Under the pieces are notes generated by a model. The model was not told the origin of the DNA and did no database searches. It was given only the letters and a program-made list of their open reading frames with translations. 64,000 nucleotides of DNA from Hymenobacter amundsenii (GTDB lineage Bacteria > Bacteroidota > Bacteroidia > Cytophagales > Hymenobacteraceae), in assembly GCF_002204745.1 (NCBI RefSeq), contig NZ_NIRR01000025.1, forward strand, positions 1 to 64,000. The letters are read 5' to 3'. The position numbers were made by a program, and so were the translations under genes. Shown here in pieces: positions 15,650-23,523 of this stretch (positions are counted from its first letter, which is position 1; each line of letters starts with the position of its first letter).

Positions 15650-16585
15650 TTAGTCCTGTATCGATTCCAGCGGGGGCACAGCGGCCAGCTGCGAGGGGCG
15701 GGGCTTGCGGCTGACGAGGAACACGCCGATAAAAATCAGCAGGCCCTGCCAGGCGCGGTCCCAGGTGAGCTGGTCTTTGCCCAGGCTCACGGCAATAATA
15801 ACGGCTAGGGCCGGCTGGAGGTAGATGTAGGCCCCCAGCAAAGCCGGCGAGGCATATTTGAGGGCCCAGTTGTTGAGCAGGTAAGCCACAATGGTCAGGC
15901 AGATGACCATGTAGGCAATGGCCGCCCAGATGCCGGGCGGGAAGCTGGCGTAGTCGGCGGCTTGCACCTGCTGCCAGCCGGCGGGCACCGCAATAAAGGC
16001 CCCCACCAGAAAAATGCGCGCCAGCACCGTGAACGGGTGGTACTTGCGCATGAGCGGCATCACGAGCACTAGATACACCCCAAAAGCCGCCGCGTTGAGC
16101 AGGATGTAGACGTTGCCCAGCAGCCCGTCCTGGCCACCGGCCGCCACGGGGCCCTTGCTCAGGATGATGCTGGCCGCGCCCAACCCCGCCACGCCTACGC
16201 CCAGCACCCGCTTCAGGGTCAGCTTTTCACCCAGCAGTAGCGCCGAGGCCAGCACCGTTACGACCGGGGCAATGGTCTGGATGAGGGAGGCGTTGATGGG
16301 CGAGGTCAGGTTGAGGCCCGAGAAGAACAGCAGCTGGTTCAGGCCGATGCCGAGTACGCCGCAGGCAATGGCCCGCAGGTTGTCGGCGCGGCCGGTGAGG
16401 CGGTCGTGGGGCGCAACGAGGCGGCTCATAACCCCAAAAAACAGCGTAGCCCCCACAATCCGCAGCAGCACCAGCCCAAACGGACCCATGTAGCGCGGCA
16501 TCACATCCTTGGAAATGCTGTAGTTGGCCGCGTAAATCAGGGCCACCAGAAACAGGGCCGCGTGGACCTTAACGGAATTTTTCAT
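15650..16585 (-). CDS. EamA/DMT-family transporter
   Basis: This inner-membrane protein has 311 residues and about ten hydrophobic segments arranged as two EamA repeats (first from HAALFLVALIYAANYSISKD, second from NVYILLNAAAFGVYLVLVMP). It belongs to the drug/metabolite exporter superfamily, whose members export amino acids, nucleotides or drugs; the substrate cannot be told from sequence. The ATG at 16585 is preferred because the 40 in-frame residues upstream are translated from the repeat-rich intergenic DNA. It is divergent from rarA across a 209-base region made of inverted short repeats. Confidence 0.88.
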   Translation of the reverse strand: MKNSVKVHAALFLVALIYAANYSISKDVMPRYMGPFGLVLLRIVGATLFFGVMSRLVAPHDRLTGRADNLRAIACGVLGIGLNQLLFFSGLNLTSPINASLIQTIAPVVTVLASALLLGEKLTLKRVLGVGVAGLGAASIILSKGPVAAGGQDGLLGNVYILLNAAAFGVYLVLVMPLMRKYHPFTVLARIFLVGAFIAVPAGWQQVQAADYASFPPGIWAAIAYMVICLTIVAYLLNNWALKYASPALLGAYIYLQPALAVIIAVSLGKDQLTWDRAWQGLLIFIGVFLVSRKPRPSQLAAVPPLESIQD

Positions 16586-16794
16586 TTCTTTTTGAGCTTC
16601 AGGCTGCAAGCTACAAGCTGCAAGCTGACCGCCGACCATCCTAACCAGCCTATTGCGCTCAGAGCCACAGGAACTGTTGGTCGCCAATGCTCCTCCCGGC
16701 TCCAAAGAGCCACTTGCATCTGCGGTTTGCAGCTAAAAAAAGACTCTCCCAGCCGAAGCTTGTAGCTTGCGGCGTAAAGCTTGCAGCTCAAAAA
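16586..16794. repeat. Inverted short-repeat arms between eamA-type gene and rarA
   Basis: Left arm 16586-16628 contains gagcttcaggctgcaagctacaagct; right arm 16735-16794 contains aagcttgtagcttgcggcgt and aagcttgcagctcaaaaa. They are rough reverse complements built from an AGCTTGCAGCTTGTAGC-like unit, starting right at the two divergent start codons. The centre holds a second pair of matching words (agagccac, ggctct). Confidence 0.55.
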
Positions 16795-18132
16795 ATGTCT
16801 ACTGGTTCCCTCTTCGATTCTGACCCCATTCCCAACTCCGGCCCACCGGCCCGGCCCGGCGCCCACGCCCCGCTGGCCGAGCGTCTGCGCCCCCGCACCC
16901 TCGACGAATACGCCGGCCAGAAGCACCTCGTGGGCCCCGAGGGCGTGCTGCGGCGTTACCTGAGCGCCGGCCGACTGCCCTCCCTGATTCTGTGGGGGCC
17001 GCCGGGCGTGGGAAAAACCACGCTGGCCAATTTGCTCGCCCAGGAGCTGGGCAAGCCCTTCGCCTCGCTGAGCGCCGTGAATGCGGGCGTGAAAGACGTG
17101 CGCGAAGTCATTGAGAGGGCCCGCAAGCAGCGCGGCACGGTGCTCTTTATTGATGAAATCCACCGTTTCAGCAAAAGCCAGCAGGATGCGCTGCTGGGCG
17201 CGGTCGAGCAGGGCATCGTCACGCTGATTGGGGCCACCACCGAGAACCCATCGTTCGAGGTAATTCCGGCCGTGCTGAGCCGGGCCCAGGTGTACGTGCT
17301 GGAGCCGCTGGGCAAAGACGTGCTCACCAGCCTCGTAGACAAAGCCCTGGCCGAGGACGAGGTACTGAAGACGAAAAAGGTGCGCATGCAGGACTACGGT
17401 GCGTTACTGACCATTTCGGGCGGCGACGCGCGCAAGCTGCTCAACCTGCTCGACATCGTGGTGGAGGCCAGCCGGCCCGACCCGAAAACTGGCGAAATCA
17501 TCATCACCGACGAAGGCGTGCAGCAGCTCGCCCAGCAGCACTTGGCCCGCTACGACAAAGGCGGCGAGATGCACTACGACGTCATTTCGGCCTTTATCAA
17601 GAGCATCCGCGGCTCCGACCCCAACGCGGCGCTCTACTACCTAGCCGTGATGCTTGAAGGCGGAGAAGACGCCAAGTTCATTGCCCGCCGCCTGCTCATT
17701 CTGGCCTCCGAAGACGTAGGCCTGGCCAACCCCAACGCCCTGATTCTGGCCCAGAGCTGTTTCCAGGCCGTCACAGTAATCGGCATGCCCGAATCGGATA
17801 TCATTCTGGGGCAGACGGTGGTGTACTTGGCCACCTCGCCCAAGAGCAACGCCAGCTACAAGGCCATTCGGGCGGCGCGGGCGCTGGTGCGCCAGCAGGG
17901 CGTGCAGCCGGTACCCATTCCGCTGCGCAACGCCCCCACCCAGCTCATGAAGGAGCTTGGCTACGGCAGCCAGTACCAGTATTCGCACGACTACCCCGGC
18001 CACTTCGCCTACCAGGAGTTCCTGCCCGAAACCCTCAGCGGTACCACCTTCTACCAGCCCGCCGACAACCCCGCCGAAGCCAAAGCCCGCGAACGGCTGC
18101 GGGAGTTGTGGGGGAAAAAATATGGGATGTAG
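16795..18132 (+). CDS. rarA: Replication-associated recombination protein A (RarA/MgsA)
   Basis: This AAA+ ATPase acts at stalled replication forks. It has 445 residues, normal for RarA. Walker A is GPPGVGKT (68-75) and Walker B FIDEIHRF (118-125); sensor-1 GATTEN follows, then the clamp-loader-like C-terminal region and the MgsA domain with RRLLILASEDVGLANP. ATG 16795 is preferred over the upstream TTG-type start because the extra 36 residues translate the repeat arm. An N-terminal LFDSD stretch before PLAERLRPRTLDEYAGQ may be a partner-binding tail. It is divergent from the EamA gene and followed by a strong inverted repeat. Confidence 0.94.
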   Translation: MSTGSLFDSDPIPNSGPPARPGAHAPLAERLRPRTLDEYAGQKHLVGPEGVLRRYLSAGRLPSLILWGPPGVGKTTLANLLAQELGKPFASLSAVNAGVKDVREVIERARKQRGTVLFIDEIHRFSKSQQDALLGAVEQGIVTLIGATTENPSFEVIPAVLSRAQVYVLEPLGKDVLTSLVDKALAEDEVLKTKKVRMQDYGALLTISGGDARKLLNLLDIVVEASRPDPKTGEIIITDEGVQQLAQQHLARYDKGGEMHYDVISAFIKSIRGSDPNAALYYLAVMLEGGEDAKFIARRLLILASEDVGLANPNALILAQSCFQAVTVIGMPESDIILGQTVVYLATSPKSNASYKAIRAARALVRQQGVQPVPIPLRNAPTQLMKELGYGSQYQYSHDYPGHFAYQEFLPETLSGTTFYQPADNPAEAKARERLRELWGKKYGM

Positions 18133-18141
18133 GGGCAAAAA

Positions 18142-18288
18142 CAGAACGAAGCTCCCCTCCTCAGATGAGGAGGGGTTGGGTGTGGTTAATACTGTCAGAA
18201 CATTTTTCAGCGCTGGCTCTAGTTGACGTTCTGGAGTGAGTCAACCACCCCCAGCCCCTCCTCATCTGAGGAGGGGAGCTTCGTTCTG
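18142..18288. repeat. 46-base inverted repeat, second family
   Basis: Left arm 18142-18187 and right arm 18243-18288 are reverse complements with two mismatches. Each arm contains its own internal palindrome cccctcctcagatgaggagg flanked by a G-rich tggggtggtt-like word. The arms end in cagaac/gttctg, and the same words recur inside the loop (18195-18200, 18227-18232). It lies 9 bases after rarA and could stop read-through into sppA. Confidence 0.88.
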
Positions 18289-18384
18289 GCACTTAACATC
18301 AGGACTGAAGTTTGGGCCACGTTCCCGTTGCCGCTCCAAAACCGCCCGTTGGTTGAATACCCGGCGGCGCGGCGGCAAACCGCT

Positions 18385-18392
18385 TACATTTG
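18385..18392 (+). promoter_or_regulatory. -7 element upstream of sppA
   Basis: TACATTTG matches TAnnTTTG 35 bases before the sppA ATG. The -33 box is not clear. Confidence 0.35.
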
Positions 18393-18426
18393 TTATCCTA
18401 CCTCTCACCTGTAGTTACTCCCTTCC

Positions 18427-20184
18427 ATGCGACAGTTCTTTAAATATGTACTGGCCACCATCACCGGCGTGCTGGTGCTGGGCCTTATTGCCACTGTGTT
18501 GCTAGTGGGGCTGCTAGTGGGGCTGGCCTCCTCCGATAAAACCGTGACCGTCGCCAAGGATTCGGTGCTGGAGCTCAAGCTCGACAAGCCCATCGGCGAG
18601 CGGGCCTTCAACAACCCGCTGCCGGGCTTTATCGGCGGGCAGGCCAGCAGCATCGGGCTCGATGAGCTGAAGGCCGCCATCCGCCGGGCCAAAACCGACG
18701 GCGACATCAAGGGCATTTTCCTGAACCTGGAGCTGGTGCAGGGCGGCATGGCCTCGCTGGAGGAAGTGCGCCACGAGCTGCTGGAGTTTAAAAAGGGCGG
18801 CAAGTTCGTGGTCAGCTACGCCGATGCCCAATCGGAGAAGAGCTACTACTTGGCCTCAGTGGCCGATAAGCTCTACCTCAACCCCCAGGGCACGCTCGAA
18901 TTCAACGGCCTGAGCTCGGAGCCCACCTACTACAAAGGGCTGTTCGATAAGCTGGGCGTGCAGGTACAGATTTTCCGGGTCGGCTCGTTCAAGAGCGCCG
19001 TCGAGCCTTACTTCCGCACCAGCATGTCCGACTCGGCCCGGTTGCAGACTTCCTCGTTCCTCAATTCGCTCAACAACGCCATGCTGGCCGACGTGGCCGC
19101 CTCGCGTAAAATCGCGCCCGCCCGCCTCAAAGTCATTTCCGACTCGATGCTGGTGCACAACGCCGCCGACGCCAAGCGCCTGCAGTTGGTGACCGACCTG
19201 GGCTACTACGACCAGGCCACCGATTACATGAAGGGCAAGCTGGGCCTCGAAAAAGATGCCAAGCTAAGCCTGGTTGACCTGTCGAACTACGTCAATGGCG
19301 ATGAGGATGACGATAATTCGAGCAGCAATAAAATCGCCGTCATCTACGCCGACGGCGACATCGTGACGGGCAAGGGCGGCAACGAAAGCATCGGGAGCAC
19401 CCGCTTCGCCGAAGCCATCCGCAAGGCCCGCCTCGACGACAAAGTGAAGGCCGTGGTGCTGCGCGTGAACTCGCCCGGCGGCTCCTCGCTGGCCTCCGAC
19501 ATTATTTACCGCGAGGTGATGCTGACCAAGAAAGTGAAGCCCATCATCGCCAGCATGTCAGATGTGGCGGCTTCGGGCGGCTACTTCATTGCCATGGGCT
19601 GCGACACGATTGTGGCCCACCCGACCACCATCACGGGCTCGATTGGCGTATTTGGGGTATTGCCCAACATCGGCCCCTTCCTGAGCGACAAAATTGGTAT
19701 TACGACTGACCGCGTGACCACCGGTAAGTTCTCTGACTTCCCTACCATTACGCGTGCCCTCACGCCCTTCGAGCAGCAGCAGTTCCAGCAGGAAATCAAC
19801 CGCATCTACGCCGACTTCACTACCAAAGCCGCCGCCGGCCGTAATATGCCCGTCGAGCGGTTGCGCCGGTTCGCTTCGGGCCGCGTCTGGTCGGGCACCG
19901 AAGCGAAGGCCCGCGGCCTCGTGGATGTGCTTGGCTCATTCGATGATGCGTTGCGCATTGCCGCCCGCCGGGCCAAACTGAAGGAAGGTGATTACCGGAT
20001 TCAGAAGCTGCCCTACCAGAAGTCGTTCGCCGAAAACCTGTTCAGCTCCTTCAACGAGGAAGCCCGGCTGCGGGCCGTGAAGGCGGAAATGGGTCCACTT
20101 TACCCCATGTTCGAGCAATACAAGAAGCTCTCGGAAATACGTGGCGCCCAGGCCCGTTTGCCGTTTGAATTGAACGTGCAGTAA
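18427..20184 (+). CDS. sppA: Signal peptide peptidase SppA, 67K type
   Basis: This membrane-anchored serine protease degrades cleaved signal peptides. At 585 residues it is the long form with two tandem ClpP-like domains. A single N-terminal membrane span covers about 9-34 (LATITGVLVLGLIATVLLVG). The Lys/Ser dyad is visible: Lys189 in VGSFKSAVEPY in the first repeat and the nucleophile Ser383 in DVAASGGYF in the second. A short acidic linker (NGDEDDDNSSSN, 290-301) joins the repeats. It has its own -7-like element upstream and a strong hairpin downstream, so it is probably monocistronic. Confidence 0.93.
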   Translation: MRQFFKYVLATITGVLVLGLIATVLLVGLLVGLASSDKTVTVAKDSVLELKLDKPIGERAFNNPLPGFIGGQASSIGLDELKAAIRRAKTDGDIKGIFLNLELVQGGMASLEEVRHELLEFKKGGKFVVSYADAQSEKSYYLASVADKLYLNPQGTLEFNGLSSEPTYYKGLFDKLGVQVQIFRVGSFKSAVEPYFRTSMSDSARLQTSSFLNSLNNAMLADVAASRKIAPARLKVISDSMLVHNAADAKRLQLVTDLGYYDQATDYMKGKLGLEKDAKLSLVDLSNYVNGDEDDDNSSSNKIAVIYADGDIVTGKGGNESIGSTRFAEAIRKARLDDKVKAVVLRVNSPGGSSLASDIIYREVMLTKKVKPIIASMSDVAASGGYFIAMGCDTIVAHPTTITGSIGVFGVLPNIGPFLSDKIGITTDRVTTGKFSDFPTITRALTPFEQQQFQQEINRIYADFTTKAAAGRNMPVERLRRFASGRVWSGTEAKARGLVDVLGSFDDALRIAARRAKLKEGDYRIQKLPYQKSFAENLFSSFNEEARLRAVKAEMGPLYPMFEQYKKLSEIRGAQARLPFELNVQ

Positions 20185-20192
20185 AAAAAATA

Positions 20193-20250
20193 AATCAATT
20201 ACAATAGAAAAGATCTGCGCAAAAGCAGGTCTTTTCTATTGTAATTGATT
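20193..20250. terminator. 26-base stem after sppA
   Basis: Left arm 20193-20218 and right arm 20225-20250 (aatcaattacaatagaaaag paired to cttttctattgtaattgatt) differ at one position that can form a G-U pair, with a 6-base loop. It sits between convergent sppA and the PKD lipoprotein gene. The stem is unusually long and AT-rich for an intrinsic terminator. Confidence 0.75.
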
Positions 20251-20407
20251 GAGCTATATATAGGTGATGGCGATTGTTTAGTAAGTGTATAAATTGGAGC
20301 AAAACTAATAATTTCGCGTGCTAGTGTTATCATAGAAAGATAATGTTGGCACGTAAGTTCTCCGTTGTACTCCAAATTATATGCTTGTAACCGCTTGTAT
20401 CCAGACT

Positions 20408-21112
20408 TTAGGGAAGGCGTACTCCTTTGTAGCGGACGGAATTAGTAGAGTGGCTTAATATACTATTGCGTTCTGCACTAATGCTGTCTCCTTTACTATG
20501 AAAATAAATTATTTGCTCTAATCCGGTAAAATAGAATAATCCTTTCTGATGAAATTTTCGAAATTTAAATGCATTGTTTGCCGGTAAATCGGGAAACAAT
20601 AGTGAGCCAGGCGCATATGCTAATGTATCTTTCCCCCAGACAATTTTGTTTCCACTGGTGGTGAGTATTACTAAGGTATCCGGGTAGGAATAATAAACAG
20701 CGTTAGGTTCCAGTCCATGTTTGAATACACCAACTTTTGTGGAACTGTATATTCCAGAAAATTTTACTGGTAGACGACTGAGTTTATAATTATCGATAAT
20801 TATTGTCTTACGAATAGTATCGTTGCTGGCTGTTCCGTGGGCAACCAGGCGCACGGTGTACTTGCCAGCTTGGCCATAACGATGAGTCGGGTTCTCTGCT
20901 TCATCGGCGGGCGTAGTGTCACCGAAGTCCCAGGTGTAGCTGGTAGCATTCTGCGACTCGTTCTGAAATGTAATGGCCGCAGCTTGTTCCAATTCGGCAG
21001 GCAACCGGAAAGCGGCTTTAACCAAAGCTACAGGGGTAGGCACTTCGGGTTCGCTTTCGCAGGCCGAAAGCAACAGGACCGTAGCCGCTAATAATAACCT
21101 GTTTGTGTTCAT
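20408..21112 (-). CDS. PKD-domain lipoprotein
   Basis: This 234-residue protein has a lipoprotein signal peptide with lipobox LLSAC (Cys18). A single PKD domain follows, marked by TSYTWDFGDTTP...HRYGQAGKYTVRL at about 60-93. The remaining 140 residues are strand-rich and unassigned. It is probably anchored in the outer membrane, with a binding or structural role; no catalytic motif is visible. ATG 21112 was chosen because it gives a compact signal peptide; an in-frame start eight codons upstream adds a non-conserved tail. The C-terminal half is more AT-rich than the neighbours. Confidence 0.75.
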   Translation of the reverse strand: MNTNRLLLAATVLLLSACESEPEVPTPVALVKAAFRLPAELEQAAAITFQNESQNATSYTWDFGDTTPADEAENPTHRYGQAGKYTVRLVAHGTASNDTIRKTIIIDNYKLSRLPVKFSGIYSSTKVGVFKHGLEPNAVYYSYPDTLVILTTSGNKIVWGKDTLAYAPGSLLFPDLPANNAFKFRKFHQKGLFYFTGLEQIIYFHSKGDSISAERNSILSHSTNSVRYKGVRLP

Positions 21113-21248
21113 AATGAAAAAATAGGGTGCTCCCAAATGTAGGCTATTAAACGAGTTTATAACAGGAAGGGGCTAGCTTGAAATAAGTTGGAGGCAAACG
21201 GCCCTTCTGGCAAATGATGTAATATTGCAAGCTCATTTTTCCTTGATT

Positions 21249-22067
21249 ATGCAACAACTCCACGAAGCCACCGCCTATCTAAAACAAACCCTCCAGGACT
21301 TCCGACCCGAAGCGGGTATTATTCTCGGTACCGGGCTGGGGGCGCTGGTGAATGATGTAGAAGTGGCGCACCGCTTCAGCTACGCCGATATCCCACACTT
21401 CCCGGTTTCGACGGTGGAAAGCCACGCCGGTGAGCTGCTGGCCGGCACGCTGGCGGGCAAGAAGGTGCTCGTGATGCACGGTCGGTTCCACTTCTACGAG
21501 GGCTACTCGATGCAGCAGGTGGTATTTCCGGTGCGGGTGATGCGGCTGCTGGGCATCCAGAACCTGTTCGTGAGCAATGCCAGCGGTGGCCTCAACCCCG
21601 AATTTGAGTACTCGGACCTGATGCTGCTCGAAGACCACATCAATTTGCAGCCCACCAACCCGCTCATCGGCAAAAACCTCGACGAGCTGGGTCCGCGCTT
21701 CCCCGACATGATGGAGCCCTACGATGTGCGCCTGCTGGCCCTGGCCGAGGAAGCGGCCCTCGACCTGAACCTAGCGCAGTACCTGCGCCGGGGCGTGTAC
21801 GCCAGCCTGCCCGGCCCCATGCTCGAAACGCCCGCCGAATACCGCTACCTGCGTACCATAGGGGCCGATGCCGTGGGCATGAGCACCGTGCCCGAGGTTA
21901 TTGCCGCCGTGCACATGGGCCTGCCGGTACTGGCCATCTCGGTCATCACCGACCTTTGCGCCCCCGGCAAGCTCAAAAAGGTCAACATCGCCGACATCCT
22001 GCGTACCGCTGCTGTGGCCGAGCCCCGCCTCACGGCCCTGCTGAAGGCCGTGCTGGCCAAGCTGTAA
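21249..22067 (+). CDS. punA: Purine nucleoside phosphorylase, trimeric class
   Basis: This enzyme splits (deoxy)inosine and guanosine with phosphate for purine salvage. It has 272 residues, typical of the trimeric class-I family. Motifs are GTGLG (28-32) for phosphate binding, HGRFHFYEGY, SNASGGLN, the purine-site glutamate in LPGPMLETPAEYR, and GMSTVPEV. ATG 21249 is chosen over the upstream in-frame TTG, since QQLHEATAYL is the usual N-terminal helix. It is a stand-alone gene with a clear terminator. Confidence 0.92.
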   Translation: MQQLHEATAYLKQTLQDFRPEAGIILGTGLGALVNDVEVAHRFSYADIPHFPVSTVESHAGELLAGTLAGKKVLVMHGRFHFYEGYSMQQVVFPVRVMRLLGIQNLFVSNASGGLNPEFEYSDLMLLEDHINLQPTNPLIGKNLDELGPRFPDMMEPYDVRLLALAEEAALDLNLAQYLRRGVYASLPGPMLETPAEYRYLRTIGADAVGMSTVPEVIAAVHMGLPVLAISVITDLCAPGKLKKVNIADILRTAAVAEPRLTALLKAVLAKL

Positions 22068-22094
22068 GGCTGGCCAAGGCCTCTGAACCTAGAA

Positions 22095-22144
22095 GAAAAA
22101 AGCGGCTTGTCATCCTGCTACAGGATGGTAAGCCGCTTTTTTTC
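22095..22144. terminator. Bidirectional terminator after purine phosphorylase
   Basis: GAAAAAAGCGGCTT and AAGCCGCTTTTTTTC form the outer stem and CATCCTG/CAGGATG extends it inside. A-rich and T-rich flanks allow use in both directions, serving the phosphorylase and the convergent lipoprotein gene that ends at 22145. Confidence 0.85.
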
Positions 22145-22579
22145 TTACCGCACCGTTTTGAACAGGTAGGCATCAGGTGAACCAGTTTTAGCAGGACGGT
22201 AAAGAAACAAGGTCTCATTGGTTGCGTCCTGCACGACAAACTCCTGTGGGTCCCCTTTGTGGTCAGTTAAGATGAGCATCCGGTTATCAGGGTTGTTGAG
22301 TTTCCAGGTGCCGGCCGTTTCCGAGTCGTCGCTGAGCAAGATGCGGCGGTAGCTGCCGTCGGGTGCGAAGCGTAGCGCGAAACGGTCTTTGATGGAATAG
22401 TCGCGGGTAATCTGGCCGGCGGCGGTGTACTCGCTCAGGTACCAAGTGCTGGCTTGGGTAAGGGCAGCAGCAGTAATGGCCGGCCGGGGGGGCGGCATGC
22501 AACCGCATAGGGGCTCTTTTTCGCAGCTGCCCAGCGTCAGGGTTAGCGCCGCCAGGGCGGATAGTAGCAGGTGTCTCAT
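22145..22579 (-). CDS. Small lipoprotein, lipocalin-like
   Basis: This 144-residue protein has a lipoprotein signal (LTLGSC, Cys19). The mature part reads as a small lipocalin-like barrel: STWYLSEYTAAG, FAPDGSYRRILLSDDSETAGTWKLNN and MLILTDHKGDPQEFVVQ follow the Bacteroidota lipocalin-like pattern of a lost or gained residue class measured against a set-point, but no ligand site is recognisable. It is probably periplasmic or outer-membrane anchored. It lies 74 bases downstream of the DUF4249 gene on the same strand and may share its transcript. Confidence 0.7.
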   Translation of the reverse strand: MRHLLLSALAALTLTLGSCEKEPLCGCMPPPRPAITAAALTQASTWYLSEYTAAGQITRDYSIKDRFALRFAPDGSYRRILLSDDSETAGTWKLNNPDNRMLILTDHKGDPQEFVVQDATNETLFLYRPAKTGSPDAYLFKTVR

Positions 22580-22653
22580 ACGGATAACTGGTAAAGTGAA
22601 AACCGCAGACAGGAGTAGAAGAGGGCAGAAAAAGGTTGCAGCCCACGGCCACC

Positions 22654-23523
22654 CTACTTCAGCATTACCCGGCGGCGCTGGTAGCTCAGAAACGTGAATA
22701 CGCCCAACCCGCCCTCCACGGTACTCTTAATGCCCGAAGGCTGGCCGAAGGGGTTGCCGTTGGCGTTTCGGGCATCCTGCACCGACTGTAAAAACAGGAA
22801 GTAGGGACGGTCGAGGTGGTAAAGCGTGACGAATAGCGTGTCGTTGGCCTTATAATCGTAACCCGTGCCCAGGCTGTACTCGGTGCCGTTGCTGAGGCGG
22901 TCCTCCACGGTGTAATCCACTTCGGGGTCGCGGTTTACGCGGCGGCGATGAATCTGGAAGCGGTAATAGTCGAGGGGCGTGGCGGGGTCGCGGAAGCGGC
23001 CCAGCACGTAGGCCCGGCGCTGGTCGTCGGGCTTGTCGTTGAATACCCATTCCACGGTGTCGAGCAGTACTTGCGCGGGCACCAGGGCCGAGCCGGTTAC
23101 ACGGCGGCCCTGGGTGTCGAGCAGTTCCAGGCCGAAGGTTTGGCCCGGCTGGGCCGCTAGGGTGCGGGTCCCGACGTGGGTGTAGGCCTTGCCGGTGCGC
23201 GTATCCACGCCGGGCGCGAATTTGAGGAGGGTGCGCTGACCGCTGGGTAGCGTCAGGGTGGCCGTAACGTCGGTGGGGACCTGGGGCGTTGGCTCGGCCA
23301 GGTAAGCCACCGATTCGGTCACGGTAATGCGGGGCACCTGGCCGTTTTCGAGGTAGGCCTCCACCACCAGCTGGGGCGGGTAGGCGGGCAGCACCACATC
23401 AATATCCTGCTGCAAGCCGCAGCCCGCCAGCAGGCCCACACCCGCCAGCCCAACCACTCGCCGAACCGAAGCTGGTAATGTGTTCAATAGTCGCGTCATC
23501 CCAAAAAACCGCATCATCCGCAC
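22654..23523 (-). CDS. DUF4249 family lipoprotein
   Basis: This 289-residue protein fits the DUF4249 family, Bacteroidota surface lipoproteins usually encoded beside a TonB receptor. It has a lipobox-like GLLAGCG and then the family opening DIDVVLPAYPPQLVVEAYLENGQVPRITVTESVAYL. It begins immediately after the receptor stop codon (GTG at 23523; an ATG is available two codons later), so the two genes are coupled. By analogy with SusC/SusD pairs it may present a ligand to the receptor; the ligand is not known. The C-terminus contains FLQSVQDARNANGNPFGQP, a conserved family block. Confidence 0.85.
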   Translation of the reverse strand: MRMMRFFGMTRLLNTLPASVRRVVGLAGVGLLAGCGLQQDIDVVLPAYPPQLVVEAYLENGQVPRITVTESVAYLAEPTPQVPTDVTATLTLPSGQRTLLKFAPGVDTRTGKAYTHVGTRTLAAQPGQTFGLELLDTQGRRVTGSALVPAQVLLDTVEWVFNDKPDDQRRAYVLGRFRDPATPLDYYRFQIHRRRVNRDPEVDYTVEDRLSNGTEYSLGTGYDYKANDTLFVTLYHLDRPYFLFLQSVQDARNANGNPFGQPSGIKSTVEGGLGVFTFLSYQRRRVMLK

